The translations under genes and the position numbers were made by a program. This document shows, piece after piece, positions 24,489 through 34,709 of a DNA stretch of 64,000 bases. The stretch is from Ruegeria arenilitoris. Its GTDB lineage: Bacteria > Pseudomonadota > Alphaproteobacteria > Rhodobacterales > Rhodobacteraceae. The first letter of the stretch is position 1. Every line of letters begins with the position of its first letter. Location of the stretch: assembly GCF_013030265.1 (NCBI RefSeq), contig NZ_WPZQ01000005.1, positions 349,843 through 413,842 of the forward strand, read 5' to 3'. Under the pieces are notes generated by a model. The model had not been told where the DNA came from, searched no databases, and worked only from the letters and a program-made list of their open reading frames with translations.

Positions 24489-24940
24489 CGACCCTGTATG
24501 TCGATGGTGATGCCTGCCCGGTCAAGGCCGAGGCTGAACGGGTCGCTACGCGACATAAGGTGCCCATGGCTCTGGTCTCGAACGGCGGGTTGCGGCCATC
24601 CGCGAACCCGCTGGTACAGGTCATCATGGTGGCTGAAGGCGCAGATGAAGCGGATAAGTGGATAGCCGAGCGCTGTGGTCCTGAAGATGTGGTCGTGACC
24701 TCCGACATACCATTGGCGGCAAAGTGCGTTGAAGCTGGCGCGCGAGTCCTGCGCCCCAATGGCGAGGCCTTCACAGCCGCCAACATCGGGCAGCAGCTCG
24801 CAATGCGCGATCTGATGGCGGACCTGCGCGCCGCAAATCCGCTGGGTGCGGGCGGCGGTGGAAAACCCTTTGGTAAAGCGGACAGGTCACGCTTTCTGGA
24901 TGCCCTGGAACGGGAAATCCGCGCCGCAATGCGAAGCTGA
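24485..24940 (+). CDS. YaiI/YqxD family (DUF188, UPF0178) protein
   Basis: 151 residues from a GTG that overlaps the sthA stop by four bases. Start [13 protein letters not shown] is the family hallmark, followed by VVTSDIPLA and [21 protein letters not shown]. The family has a PIN-like fold with conserved Asp residues; a nuclease role is suspected but unproven. Translational coupling to sthA. Confidence 0.9.
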   Translation: MTTLYVDGDACPVKAEAERVATRHKVPMALVSNGGLRPSANPLVQVIMVAEGADEADKWIAERCGPEDVVVTSDIPLAAKCVEAGARVLRPNGEAFTAANIGQQLAMRDLMADLRAANPLGAGGGGKPFGKADRSRFLDALEREIRAAMRS

Positions 24941-24993
24941 GGCTCCCGCCAGCGCAGGAGGCATCAATGATGCCCCCTTTCCTGTTGGGCATG

Positions 24994-25022
24994 GCACCGC
25001 CCGGGCAAAGCCCGCTCGGTGC
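24994..25022. repeat. Structured extragenic palindrome
   Basis: GCACCG-CC-CGGGC-AAA-GCCCG-CT-CGGTGC forms a hairpin with 5+6 paired bases and a small internal loop. Another short hairpin (GGCATC/GATGCC around 24959) precedes it and CCGCC/GGCGG (around 25030-25045) follows. Together they look like a REP-type extragenic element between two genes; I see no T-run. Confidence 0.45.
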
Positions 25023-25094
25023 GGTTCCGCCTTGAATATGGCGGCAGAGCTTGCTTCAGTTATTGCAATCAAACCCGAGCAGACAGGAATGCCC

Positions 25095-25715
25095 ATGCCC
25101 GTTGAAGCCGTGATTTTTGATATCGGAAATGTTCTGATCGAATGGCAACCCGAACGCTATTATGATCGTGTGATTGGAGAAGACCGCCGCCGGGCCATGT
25201 TCTCGGAGGTTGACTTGCACGGTATGAACGATCTGGTCGATCAGGGTCATCATTTCACTGACACAATTTACAACTGGGCGGACAAGTACCCGGAATGGCG
25301 TGATGAAATCCGTATGTGGCATGACGATTGGATCAAGCTGGCTTCGCCCGAGATTCCGCATTCAGTCCGTTTGCAACGTGCCCTGCGCGAAAAGGGCGTT
25401 CCGGTGTTTGCCCTGACCAATTTCGGTGTGCAGAATTTTGACTATGCGACGACCGTCTACCCGTTTTTGAATGAATTTGACCGTCTTTATGTTTCGGGAC
25501 GGATGAAGAACGTAAAGCCTCATTCTCCAATCTACGAGATGGTCGAGGCGGATTGCGGGCATTCACCTGAAACACTGCTGTTTGCAGATGACCGTATCGA
25601 CAATATCGAAACGGCCAGAGCGCGTGGCTGGCAGACCCATCACTTTAATGGGCCACAGGGGTGGGCGGACCGGTTGGTCGCCGAAGGGTTGTTGAGCCCT
25701 GAAGAAGCCGCCTGA
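25095..25715 (+). CDS. HAD-superfamily hydrolase
   Basis: 206 residues from ATG 25095, which has AGGA eight bases upstream. The frame is open back to 24846, but the upstream part is intergenic repeat sequence. HAD motifs: FDIGNV (motif I, with the two Asp replaced by the usual D-x-G pattern seen in YihX-like members), TNF (II), lysine in VKPHS (III) and ADDRIDN (IV). The cap segment is small and helical, like alpha-glucose-1-phosphatase/haloacid dehalogenase-like subfamilies. Substrate: a phosphorylated metabolite, not further defined. It converges with the MFS gene one base away. Confidence 0.85.
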   Translation: MPVEAVIFDIGNVLIEWQPERYYDRVIGEDRRRAMFSEVDLHGMNDLVDQGHHFTDTIYNWADKYPEWRDEIRMWHDDWIKLASPEIPHSVRLQRALREKGVPVFALTNFGVQNFDYATTVYPFLNEFDRLYVSGRMKNVKPHSPIYEMVEADCGHSPETLLFADDRIDNIETARARGWQTHHFNGPQGWADRLVAEGLLSPEEAA

Positions 25716-25716
25716 C

Positions 25717-26958
25717 TCAGGCGGCAACAGGCTCAGCCGTACGGTTCTCGCGGATTGGCAGATGGACGATGGCGCTGAAGGCGCCTACTGCTACGCCGAT
25801 CCACCATACCATGGTGTAATCCCCGTACAGATCATACATCCGACCACCCAGCCAAACGCCGAGGAACCCGCCAATCTGGTGGCTGAGAAATACGAAGCCA
25901 TAGAGCGTTCCCATGTAGCGAAGGCCATAAAGATGGGCGACCAGACCGGAGGTTAGCGGAACGGTCGCAAGCCAGAGCGAACCCATGACAATCGAGAATA
26001 CGATGACCGACATGGGTGTGATCGGCATCATAATGAACGCGGCTGCTGCAATCGTTCGGGCTGTGTAGATGGCCGCCAACAGATACTTCTTTGGGAAGTG
26101 ATTACCTGCCCAGCCCGCCAGCAGAGTGCCCCCGATATTGGCGAGCCCAACCAATGAAATTGCAACTGCCCCTAGAGCGGACGTGGTCGTGATGCCCAGT
26201 GAGTGTAGAACGCCACCGGGCTGGATCGGACCACACATTTCAGTCACGAAAGCCGGAAAATGCGCGGTGATGAATGCGAGCTGATAGCCACAGCTGAAGA
26301 AACCAAGAAAAATCAGCGCATAGGATGGATCGCGGAACGCCTTGCCCAGTATCTGGCTCATGCTTTCTTCCAGCTCAGCTTTGCTGATCGGCGTAGGTGC
26401 ACGCATGAAAGGTAGCGTCAGCACGAGTGCGAGGATCGATACGGCAAAGACAACAAAAACCTGCTGCCACGGCAGGAAGGACAGCAGCCATTCCGCCGTT
26501 GGTGCGCCGATCACCTGACCGAAACTGCCAGCGGCGGTGACAATTGCCAGAGACATGGATCGGTTTTTGTCCGATGACGCGCGCCCAACCACGGCCAGTA
26601 CGACACCAAATCCGGTACCTGCGATGCCAAATCCAACCAGCCATGCATACATCTGATGGCCAAATGGCGTGACCGACCAGGCAGACAGAACCATCCCTGC
26701 GGCATAGGTCAATGCGCCCAGAACCACTGCGCGTCTGTCGCCGACCTTTTCGGCGATGGCTGCAAATATCGGCTGCCCGATACCCCAGGCGAGATTTTGA
26801 ATCGCGATTGCCAGAGAGAAATCGGTTCGCAACCAACCAAACTCATCCGCAATCGGAATCTGAAATACCCCAAAAGAGGCACGCACGGCAAAGCTGACCG
26901 TGATGATGATACATCCAACGATCAGAACAGGGTTCAGCAAGCGGGCTGATTGCGGCAT
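25717..26958 (-). CDS. MFS transporter
   Basis: 413 residues from ATG 26958 (GGAGG five bases upstream); the frame is open further to 27075 but without hydrophobic or conserved content. Twelve predicted helices, with GDRRAVVLGAL resembling the MFS loop 2-3 motif. N-terminal sequence (VSFAVRASFGVFQIPIADEFGW) resembles monocarboxylate/oxalate-formate antiporter-like members. The substrate is unknown. It is divergent from zapE. Confidence 0.88.
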   Translation of the reverse strand: MPQSARLLNPVLIVGCIIITVSFAVRASFGVFQIPIADEFGWLRTDFSLAIAIQNLAWGIGQPIFAAIAEKVGDRRAVVLGALTYAAGMVLSAWSVTPFGHQMYAWLVGFGIAGTGFGVVLAVVGRASSDKNRSMSLAIVTAAGSFGQVIGAPTAEWLLSFLPWQQVFVVFAVSILALVLTLPFMRAPTPISKAELEESMSQILGKAFRDPSYALIFLGFFSCGYQLAFITAHFPAFVTEMCGPIQPGGVLHSLGITTTSALGAVAISLVGLANIGGTLLAGWAGNHFPKKYLLAAIYTARTIAAAAFIMMPITPMSVIVFSIVMGSLWLATVPLTSGLVAHLYGLRYMGTLYGFVFLSHQIGGFLGVWLGGRMYDLYGDYTMVWWIGVAVGAFSAIVHLPIRENRTAEPVAA

Positions 26959-27103
26959 GGGGCCTCCGTTACATATCGGGACAGAAATTATCCGGAATGC
27001 TGATCGCGTCAATTCAGGAGTTTTGCGGTTACGCTTAACCATTTTTGATGCGTGCCGAAATTGTCTGCTTTTCAAGGCGCTGAGCTAGCGCTATGGCTCG
27101 GTT

Positions 27104-28162
27104 ATGACGGATTTGATTTCGCTCTATGAAGCCCGCATTGCAGATGGCACCCTGACGCGGGACGACGCGCAAGAGGCTGTTCTTCCTGAATTCGAACGCA
27201 TTCGCTCGGCTCTGGCCACACCGGTAAAGCGTGGATTGTTCCGCAAGCCACCCCCGCCACCAAAAGGGTTGTATTTGTGGGGCGGTGTGGGGCGCGGCAA
27301 GTCGATGTTGATGGACATGTTCGTCGAGACGATGGGTGACATCCCTGCCCGGCGTGTTCATTTCCACGCCTTCATGCAGGAAATCCATGCCGGAATGCAC
27401 AAGGCGCGAGAAGATGGCGTTCAGGACGCGCTCGCCCCGGTTGCTGAAAAGGTGATCAAAACCGTTCGGTTGCTGGCCTTTGACGAAATGCAGATCACCG
27501 ATATCACCGATGCGATGATAGTCGGTCGCCTGTTTGATATGCTGCATGATGGCGGTGTCGTGATTGTCACGACCTCAAACCGGCATCCTGATGACCTCTA
27601 CAAGAACGGTCTGAACCGCCAACTGTTCCTGCCCTTTATCCATCACATCAAAGAGCAGTTGGTGATATGGGAGCTGACTTCTCCCACCGATTATCGGCAA
27701 AACCGTCTGGAGGGATCGCCGGTCTACTTCACCCCAATCGGACCCGAAGCCAGAGAGAAGATCCGGTCTGTCTGGAATGATCTGTCTGGCGGGCCCGCAG
27801 AACCGCTCAGCTTGCAGGTCAAGGGTCGCGAAGTGGTGCTGCCGGCATTCAGGAATGGGGTCGCTCGGGCATCATTCTATGACTTGTGTGGGCGTATGTT
27901 GGGGCCGGGCGACTATCTGGCGATCGCAGACGCACTGAAGGTTCTGGTACTTGAAGATGTTCCTCGCCTATCACGGAACAACTTCAATGAAGCCAAGCGT
28001 TTCGTGACGCTGATCGATGCGCTGTATGAGGCCAAAGTTCGGCTGATCTGTTCCGCCGCCGCAGAACCGGAAATGCTCTATGTCGAAGGTGAGGGAACTT
28101 TTGAGTTTGAACGTACCGCCTCGCGCCTGCGTGAGATGCAGGATAAGGATTGGGGCAAGTAA
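27104..28162 (+). CDS. zapE: Cell division protein ZapE / AFG1-like ATPase
   Basis: 352 residues. Walker A GGVGRGKS at 60-67, Walker B LLAFDEMQ at about 123-130, followed by TTSNRHPDDLYKNGLNR, the sensor/arginine region typical of AFG1/LACE1/ZapE. ZapE interacts with FtsZ during constriction in other proteobacteria. The length is normal for the family. The convergent folC gene ends 53 bases downstream; a weak TGCCCA-GTCA-TGGGCA hairpin (28169-28184) may terminate transcription. Confidence 0.93.
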   Translation: MTDLISLYEARIADGTLTRDDAQEAVLPEFERIRSALATPVKRGLFRKPPPPPKGLYLWGGVGRGKSMLMDMFVETMGDIPARRVHFHAFMQEIHAGMHKAREDGVQDALAPVAEKVIKTVRLLAFDEMQITDITDAMIVGRLFDMLHDGGVVIVTTSNRHPDDLYKNGLNRQLFLPFIHHIKEQLVIWELTSPTDYRQNRLEGSPVYFTPIGPEAREKIRSVWNDLSGGPAEPLSLQVKGREVVLPAFRNGVARASFYDLCGRMLGPGDYLAIADALKVLVLEDVPRLSRNNFNEAKRFVTLIDALYEAKVRLICSAAAEPEMLYVEGEGTFEFERTASRLREMQDKDWGK

Positions 28163-28215
28163 AGGCACTGCCCAGTCATGGGCAACGCTTCAGAACCCAT
28201 CCAGCAGGAGGCAGT

Positions 28216-29490
28216 CTATCCGTTTTCGCGCAGAATGTTGCCCGCCAGATAAAGCGAGCCGCAAATCAGAACACGTGCTTGCGGATCCTTGGCAGTGATC
28301 GCCGCTAAAGCATCTGCAACACTGTCAGCCGTATCAGAAGGCAAGTTGACTCGGTTTGCGGCAGCGGATGTGTCTTCTGCGCTGAGCGTATTGGCCTCAC
28401 CCGGAATTGACACTGCCGTCAGGCTTTCTGCCTGTGCAGCGAGCGGTGCCAGATAACCCGTGACATCTTTGGTGTTCAGCATACCGCAGATCATATGGGT
28501 CGGACGTTTGGGCAGTTTCGACAGCACGTCCGCAAGGGCGATCCCGGCAGCCGCATTGTGCCCCCCATCCAACCAAAGCTCGGCCTGAGGTGCCTGTTCG
28601 ACCAAGGGACCGGTTTTCAGCCGTTGCATCCGTGCGGGCCATTCGGCTTTGCTCACGGCTGCTTCGTAGGCGTCATCGCCCAGTTTAAGATGGCGCAGAA
28701 CAGCGACAGCTGCGCCTGCGTTCTGAATCTGGTGGGTACCCAACAGGTTGGGAAGCGGCAGATCGCGCAGACCAGTTTCGTCCTGATAAATCAGACGTCC
28801 GTTTTCTTCGTGAACGTGCCAATGTTGACCATGCACAAGCAGCGGCGCACCCAATCGTGCGGCCGTGTACTCGATGACTTCCAGTGCCTCATCCTGTTGC
28901 GGCCCGACGATGCATGGAACACCAGGTTTGATGATGCCAGCTTTTTCTGCCGCGATTTTTCCAAGTGTATCGCCCAGAAACTGCTCATGATCGATCGAGA
29001 TGGGCGTGATGACCGTCACCGCAGGCTGTTCAATGACGTTGGTTGCATCCAGACGTCCGCCCAGACCAACCTCAAGCAACGTGTAATCTGCCTTTGTACG
29101 GGCAAAGGCCAGCAACGCTGCGCAGGTTGTGATCTCGAAATAGGTGATGTTCTCACCGCAATTGGCGGCATAGCACTCATCCAGAACCGCAGTCAGGTCG
29201 GTTTCGGAAATCAGTTCGCCCGCCAAACGGATACGTTCATGGAAACGCGCCAGATGGGGTGAAGTATAGGCATGTGCCGACAGACCGGCGCCTTCCAGAC
29301 CCGCCCGGATCATCGCTTGCGTTGACCCCTTGCCATTGGTCCCGGCAATGTGGATCACCGGAGGCAGCTTGGTTTGCGGATTGTCGAGCGTGGCCAGCAA
29401 ACGCCACACACGATCCAAGGTCAGATCAATGATCTTGGGGTGCAGCGCCATCATCCGATCAAGGATGACGTCCGAAGTCTGAGTGGTCAT
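28216..29490 (-). CDS. folC: Bifunctional folylpolyglutamate synthase / dihydrofolate synthase
   Basis: 424 residues. P-loop AGTNGKGST, the Mur-ligase-like [28 protein letters not shown] and the C-terminal [12 protein letters not shown] are all present. It adds glutamate to dihydropteroate and to reduced folates using ATP. It overlaps accD by four bases (ATGA), the common accD-folC arrangement. Confidence 0.96.
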   Translation of the reverse strand: MTTQTSDVILDRMMALHPKIIDLTLDRVWRLLATLDNPQTKLPPVIHIAGTNGKGSTQAMIRAGLEGAGLSAHAYTSPHLARFHERIRLAGELISETDLTAVLDECYAANCGENITYFEITTCAALLAFARTKADYTLLEVGLGGRLDATNVIEQPAVTVITPISIDHEQFLGDTLGKIAAEKAGIIKPGVPCIVGPQQDEALEVIEYTAARLGAPLLVHGQHWHVHEENGRLIYQDETGLRDLPLPNLLGTHQIQNAGAAVAVLRHLKLGDDAYEAAVSKAEWPARMQRLKTGPLVEQAPQAELWLDGGHNAAAGIALADVLSKLPKRPTHMICGMLNTKDVTGYLAPLAAQAESLTAVSIPGEANTLSAEDTSAAANRVNLPSDTADSVADALAAITAKDPQARVLICGSLYLAGNILRENG

Positions 29491-30419
29491 TTCTCGCCTG
29501 CGTCTTCAGCAGCGGTCTCGGCCGGGGTTTCTTCGGCTGCGGGTGCAGGCAGATCGCCTTTGACCGCAGGGGACATCCCCATCAGCATTCGGGTGATGGT
29601 AATCAGTTCATCCCGCATCTCGGTCCGCTTGGTCACACGGTCCAGCATGCCATGATCCAGCAGATACTCGGCGCGCTGGAAACCTTCGGGCAGTTTTTCA
29701 CGGATGGTCTGTTCGATCACGCGAGGACCGGCAAAACAGATCAGGGCGTTTGGCTCTGAAATATGAACATCGCCCAGCATCGCATAAGAAGCGGTCACAC
29801 CACCCGTGGTCGGGTGGGTCAGAACAACGATGTAAGGCAGGTTCGCTTCTTTCAGCATCTCCACCGCAACAGTGGTGCGTGGCATCTGCATCAGGCTGAG
29901 GATGCCTTCCTGCATCCGGGCACCGCCTGCGGCAGAAAACAGGATCAGCGGGCGCTTGAGCTTCACCGCTTCTTGCGCAGCCGCGATGATGGCGTTGCCG
30001 ACATACATGCCCATCGATCCGCCCATGAACGAGAAATCCTGAGCTGCTGCCACGATGGGTGTCCGCCCGATTTCGCCGGTTGCCACCAGCATCGCCTCTT
30101 TCTCGCCCGTTTTTTTCTGGGCCGCTTTCATACGGTCGGGGTATTTCTTCTGGTCGCGAAATTGCAGCGGATCATCTTTGGGGGCCGGAACCGCAACTTC
30201 GGTAAATATGCCGCCATCAAACAAATGCTTGAAGCGATCGCGCGGGGTGATCGCCATGTGGTGATCGCACTGGGTGCAGACATTCTGGTTTTCCGCCAAT
30301 TCACGATGGAACAGCATCGTTCCGCACTCATCGCACTTATGCCATAAGTTTTCAGGCACTTCCCGGCGCGAGAAGATCGAGTTGATCCGGGGGCGGACGT
30401 AGTTTGTGATCCAGTTCAT
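29487..30419 (-). CDS. accD: Acetyl-CoA carboxylase carboxyltransferase subunit beta
   Basis: 310 residues. N-terminal zinc ribbon with C29, C32, C48 and C51 (CDECGT ... CTQCDHH), then the crotonase-like carboxyltransferase core ([42 protein letters not shown]). The C-terminal ~25 residues are Ala/Glu/Pro-rich. It catalyses carboxyl transfer from biotin to acetyl-CoA in the first step of fatty acid synthesis, with AccA encoded elsewhere. Confidence 0.97.
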   Translation of the reverse strand: MNWITNYVRPRINSIFSRREVPENLWHKCDECGTMLFHRELAENQNVCTQCDHHMAITPRDRFKHLFDGGIFTEVAVPAPKDDPLQFRDQKKYPDRMKAAQKKTGEKEAMLVATGEIGRTPIVAAAQDFSFMGGSMGMYVGNAIIAAAQEAVKLKRPLILFSAAGGARMQEGILSLMQMPRTTVAVEMLKEANLPYIVVLTHPTTGGVTASYAMLGDVHISEPNALICFAGPRVIEQTIREKLPEGFQRAEYLLDHGMLDRVTKRTEMRDELITITRMLMGMSPAVKGDLPAPAAEETPAETAAEDAGEK

Positions 30420-30477
30420 GTCGGAACCTTGTTATGCGGCGTTGACGTCAAATAAGACGCAACGGAAGGAAATGCAA

Positions 30478-31377
30478 TCAACGCCTGAGTGCAAGACGTA
30501 CTGTCAGCCAGCTGACAATCATCACCGCGAAATCAACGATGAGCCATTGTCTTAGAACCCCAGTGTCCGTCATGTCATATGGGAGGTGATAGAGCGCAAG
30601 GCCGCTGAGGCTATCTGGCAGTGAAACAACCAGAAGAGCCACCGCATTGTTAAAGAAATGCAGTGCTATAGCGGGTGCTAACGTCCCTGCCCTTGCAGTC
30701 AAATCAGCCGTCAATAGTCCAAATATGAAGGCCCAAACCGCAACCAGCATTGCGTTGTCGCCTGCAGCTGCGGGTGCGTAGTGACCAATTGCAAACAGCA
30801 AGGACGGAAGGCCCATCCAAATCAGCGGAGACCGGAAACGGGCGGCAAGGCTTTGTTGAAGATAGCCGCGAAACAGAATCTCCTCGGCACTCGTCTGGAT
30901 GAGAACCACCAGCACTGACAGCGGGAGCAGCGCCAGCCAGGTAAAAAACGCCAGGTTCGGCACTAGAGGAGCGCCGTAGTCATAGGGTGGTAAAACAAAA
31001 ATAACCGCGCCCAGAATCAACAAGGCTCGCAAAACGACACGAAATTGCGGAATCGTCGCTGACCACCGGCCGATTACTGAGGTCAGGGTACGGTGCTGCA
31101 TCCATTTGGCAGCGAGTGTGACACCAAAGGTCACAAATCCAAAACTTGCCAGCAATACCAGCATAGCCAGCGGTGATGAGCCATTCTGCAGGCCTGTCTG
31201 CCACCCGCTTGGCCCCAGCCCGGCGGCAAGCCCAAACAAAATCAGGTTCAGGATAGTATAGGTTGCAACAACAATCGCCAGACCAACCAACAGGCGCCAG
31301 AGTTCCGGATATGGACGGGCCTTTGCCACCAGCTGTTCATGGCTGGCATAAGCGCCTATCGATCGCTCATCCTTCAT
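30478..31377 (-). CDS. CPBP family intramembrane metalloprotease
   Basis: 299 residues with about eight hydrophobic helices. The CPBP/Abi signature EE-x3-R is seen as AEEILFRGYLQ around residue 164, followed by the His motif FAIGHY and a later HFFNNA. These are Rce1-like proteases; in bacteria functions include processing of prenylated or small peptides and self-protection, here unknown. Its start overlaps the end of the ABC-like gene by eleven bases, so the two are probably co-translated. Confidence 0.88.
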   Translation of the reverse strand: MKDERSIGAYASHEQLVAKARPYPELWRLLVGLAIVVATYTILNLILFGLAAGLGPSGWQTGLQNGSSPLAMLVLLASFGFVTFGVTLAAKWMQHRTLTSVIGRWSATIPQFRVVLRALLILGAVIFVLPPYDYGAPLVPNLAFFTWLALLPLSVLVVLIQTSAEEILFRGYLQQSLAARFRSPLIWMGLPSLLFAIGHYAPAAAGDNAMLVAVWAFIFGLLTADLTARAGTLAPAIALHFFNNAVALLVVSLPDSLSGLALYHLPYDMTDTGVLRQWLIVDFAVMIVSWLTVRLALRR

Positions 31378-34300
31378 TGACTTGCTCGGTGGTTGCAGTG
31401 ACCGAATCCGTAGGTATCAGCGTGTTGGATTCCCGCATGATTTCAGCAAGTTCTGTCAGGTATCCCGCCACGGTTTCCAGCAGCTTTACCGCCACCGTTG
31501 CATCACTTTCGACCACGGCACGCAGTTCCTCGGCTCCGATTCTGAGGAACGAACAATCGGTCAACGCGACAAGATCCAGCTGTCTCGGGTCTCCGGTGAT
31601 GATGGACAGATCACCAATCAGCCGACCTGGTTCGACGATCGAGATTGAGCCTTTTTCTCCGTCACCTTGTGTCCAGTTCAGACTGGCCTGACCTGAGATA
31701 CACAGATAGGCGGCGTCCGGGTTTTGACCGCGTGCGAAAATAGTCTGACCTGCCGCAGCATCGTACCATTGGGCTGAAAAAGCCAACAGTCGCTGGTTCT
31801 TTGCGTCGATGCGCGAAAACAGCTCGGTCGAAGATATGATTTTGAGCTTGCGGCTCAGGTCGTCTGAGGTTTCCTCTTCGGTTTCGAGCTGTGTACGTGA
31901 AATGCCATCAATGCGGCCATCTTTGACTTCGACAAACAGATCATATGCCTCGGGATGCGCGAAATGATCCTCCATGAAGATCATGATCGAATCCGGCAGC
32001 AGCTCGCGCAGTCTGAGGCGGGTTCTCAGACGGCTCTCGGAATCGTGGCTGGCCAGAGCTTTGTCCAGTATCAGAATGTCAGGACGCTTGATCCCCGCGC
32101 GCGAGAACGCTGCCCGTTCTTGGAACACTGTCGGGAGGTTGTTCCCGCCTAAGCCCGATGGAAGGTCATAGATAATAGCGGCCGCGCGACGTCTCAGGCC
32201 GGCTTCGTTCAGGACTTCGGCCACGACCTCTTCAATCTCATCCGCGTGGGCACCGGCCATGATTGAAATCCGACCATATAGAGCGTTTTCAATGACAGTC
32301 AGCCGCGGCACGTAGACGTCAGGTGTGACAGGAATGAACAGCCCGTTAAGAGACGCATGGAGCTTTTCAGCCTGACTTTTCCGGATTGAGAGGATTTTTT
32401 CTTTGTATTCCTCTGGGAAACTCGGACCGATTTGTTCAGCAGTCAGAAGGAAGGGTACTGTCAGCAGTAAAGCACGTTCCTGATCGCTCAGGTCTGCATC
32501 CCCTTTGGACTTGCGCCGCTCTTCAATATCCAGAAGCCGGTGGAACATATCCTTGGCCATGCCCAGCCGTAAAAACAGCGGGTGATCGGTGCCATCACGC
32601 CCAAATGTCTTGTGAAGCGTGTCGAGAACCGCATTCGCGATTCCCATCGCATCCTCATCCAGATCATGCGCCTTGAGCATCGCCATAAACCGGCCATCAC
32701 CGGCCAGAATGTCAGGCGAAATATCCCGCGAAGGCGAAGCGAACAACAGATTTCCACCCAAAGGTACGGCCGGGTTGAACTGGTCCGGATCAAATCGGTA
32801 GACGTATTGGTCCAGATCGCGCTCTTGCAGCCGCTCGGCAACCGTATTTCGTAATCTTACGATTTCACCTGCCAGATCCGGATGCAGTTCAGGGTCAAAT
32901 TGCGAGCGCAAAGTGCGCCGGAACATGAACTCGTCAATGCCCATCGCTTCAACCAGCTGGAACCACCAGTCGCGAATTTCGTCAATATCATCCAGCCCGG
33001 CAAGGCCCGGATCGACCCATTCATCCGATAGCGAGTCCGGTGGATTGCCCGCACGAACGGCCTCGATCTGGCGGCGCGTGGGCGCTTTGATTGCATCGCT
33101 TTCGTGCTGCGGGTGCGTGCGAAGTGGCATCATCAGGTTATCGCCCAATGTGCCGTCGAACAGATAGGGTCTGGAATATGCGTAGCCGATCCGCGCGGCT
33201 ATCACTGCCTGATGCAATTCTCTGAGATTATGTCCGGCCAAAACGACTTCGCCCTGAGTCGGCAAAAGCTCACGGGTCAGCAACTGAGCCAGTGCATTGC
33301 GTTCCGCAGCGTGGGTCGATTGAATCGCGACGCGCGCACCGCTGGGTATGGTCAGGTCGATATCTTCCAGAACGGTCTTGCCGTCATCGTCGCGGACAGT
33401 CACGTTCCGCAGTTCAATATCGCCTTTCAGATGCGGGATCGTCTCGGGCTCATTCTCGAACAGATCTTCGGGGATCATGTTTGACGGGGCAAACCGCTCG
33501 GTCACGATTTGCCAGCGCAGAGACATGTCCTGTACCTGGTTGTAATAGGTCAGCAGATCTTTCCAGGGCCCGCTCAGGTCTTTGTAGGCTCCAAGTGCGG
33601 CGACCAGCGCACCGACCGTTACCTCACCTGTGATCGCCAGATAGCCGCCGACCGAATAAAACAGAAACGGCGTCATCTGAGTGATCAGATTGTTGAGGAA
33701 CTTCATAAAGAACTTCTTGTTGTAGATCCGGAACCGAATCTCGAACAAAGTCCCTAGCCGATGGCTGAATTGCGCCAGACGATACCGCCAGCCACCGTTT
33801 GTGCGCAGATCACTGATCCCGGCCGCGCTTTCACCAATTTCCGAACTAAGCTGGCGGACTTCCTGAATACGTTCCTTGTTCAGCAGGTTAATTTGCCGCT
33901 GCAGCTTGGGGATCAGCCAAGCTTGTAGCGGGATCAGCGCGATACTTGCCAGCCCGAACCAAACGCTCTGCATGAACAGGAAGGTAACGATGGTCATCAT
34001 CTGTCCGAACTGAAACACCGGCTGTGCAATGGCATCACCCATGAGCCCGCCCATGGGTTCGGCCTCGGACGTGATCATCGACACCAGCTCACCCTGGCTG
34101 GTGGTGGCAAAATATGACTTTGGAAACCGCATGGACCTGCTAATCAGCGTGAATCGCAACCGGCGCAGCATCCGTTCGGCCAGAATGCCCTTCATGGTGT
34201 TGATGCGCATTTTCATCAGGCCGCTGGCAATCACTGTCGCCAGAAATGCGAAACACAAGACCAGCAGATACTGTATCTGGGTGACCGTTATGCCAAATTT

Positions 34301-34462
34301 GGTGACGGTATCACCCGGCGCACCGATTGCGTCATTGATGATCTGCTTCGGCAGTTCAAGCGAGGCGTACAGAAACGGAAACGACAATACAGTCAGCAAC
34401 AGCAGGATTAACTGCTGCTTTTTTGAGTGTTTCCAGATGAACGCGAATAGAGTGGGTTCCAT
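31367..34462 (-). CDS. ABC transporter-like membrane protein with degenerate ATPase and cyclic-nucleotide-binding domain
   Basis: 1031 residues from ATG 34462 (GAGG eleven bases upstream). Domain order: ABC exporter type transmembrane domain (1-~310); start of a nucleotide-binding domain at ~350 (GDIELRNVTVRDDDGKTVLEDIDLTI, written in part); an inserted ~280-residue region; the second half of the NBD at ~730-860; a cNMP/Crp-type domain at ~885-1010 (AAYLCISGQASL, GRLIGDLSIITGDPRQ). Catalytic motifs are degenerate: Walker A reads IQSTHAAERNA without the lysine, the Q-loop reads YAYSRPYLF, the signature reads GLGGNNLP, and Walker B reads ILILDKA, with Lys in place of the catalytic Glu. It is therefore unlikely to be an ordinary exporter; it might be a sensor or regulated channel. 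It overlaps the CPBP protease gene. Confidence 0.85.
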   Translation of the reverse strand: MEPTLFAFIWKHSKKQQLILLLLTVLSFPFLYASLELPKQIINDAIGAPGDTVTKFGITVTQIQYLLVLCFAFLATVIASGLMKMRINTMKGILAERMLRRLRFTLISRSMRFPKSYFATTSQGELVSMITSEAEPMGGLMGDAIAQPVFQFGQMMTIVTFLFMQSVWFGLASIALIPLQAWLIPKLQRQINLLNKERIQEVRQLSSEIGESAAGISDLRTNGGWRYRLAQFSHRLGTLFEIRFRIYNKKFFMKFLNNLITQMTPFLFYSVGGYLAITGEVTVGALVAALGAYKDLSGPWKDLLTYYNQVQDMSLRWQIVTERFAPSNMIPEDLFENEPETIPHLKGDIELRNVTVRDDDGKTVLEDIDLTIPSGARVAIQSTHAAERNALAQLLTRELLPTQGEVVLAGHNLRELHQAVIAARIGYAYSRPYLFDGTLGDNLMMPLRTHPQHESDAIKAPTRRQIEAVRAGNPPDSLSDEWVDPGLAGLDDIDEIRDWWFQLVEAMGIDEFMFRRTLRSQFDPELHPDLAGEIVRLRNTVAERLQERDLDQYVYRFDPDQFNPAVPLGGNLLFASPSRDISPDILAGDGRFMAMLKAHDLDEDAMGIANAVLDTLHKTFGRDGTDHPLFLRLGMAKDMFHRLLDIEERRKSKGDADLSDQERALLLTVPFLLTAEQIGPSFPEEYKEKILSIRKSQAEKLHASLNGLFIPVTPDVYVPRLTVIENALYGRISIMAGAHADEIEEVVAEVLNEAGLRRRAAAIIYDLPSGLGGNNLPTVFQERAAFSRAGIKRPDILILDKALASHDSESRLRTRLRLRELLPDSIMIFMEDHFAHPEAYDLFVEVKDGRIDGISRTQLETEEETSDDLSRKLKIISSTELFSRIDAKNQRLLAFSAQWYDAAAGQTIFARGQNPDAAYLCISGQASLNWTQGDGEKGSISIVEPGRLIGDLSIITGDPRQLDLVALTDCSFLRIGAEELRAVVESDATVAVKLLETVAGYLTELAEIMRESNTLIPTDSVTATTEQVNEG

Positions 34463-34709
34463 ACCCCGGCCTCGCCATGAACTTGAGTGATCTTCGGCAC
34501 GTTGCGGGGGATCCACTGCGACCGGGTGCCTGACGGTAAGCTCTGGGTTCGACTATTTCAAGAATGGCAGAAGCTACAAATTTCGAATAAGAGCTCGCCC
34601 TCTGGTCGTGACCTTAACAAATCACAAAATTCTGAAGTCGGAGTCGAAACATGGGTTTATCCCACCTGTTATCTTTGACTAAACAGATGCAGTTTCAAAC
34701 GTTGGAGCC

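Noticed and set aside
24846..25094. Long N-terminal extension of the HAD hydrolase frame
   Set aside because: It covers the end of the previous gene and a hairpin-rich spacer; the HAD fold begins at MPVEAVIFDIGN and a ribosome binding site precedes ATG 25095.
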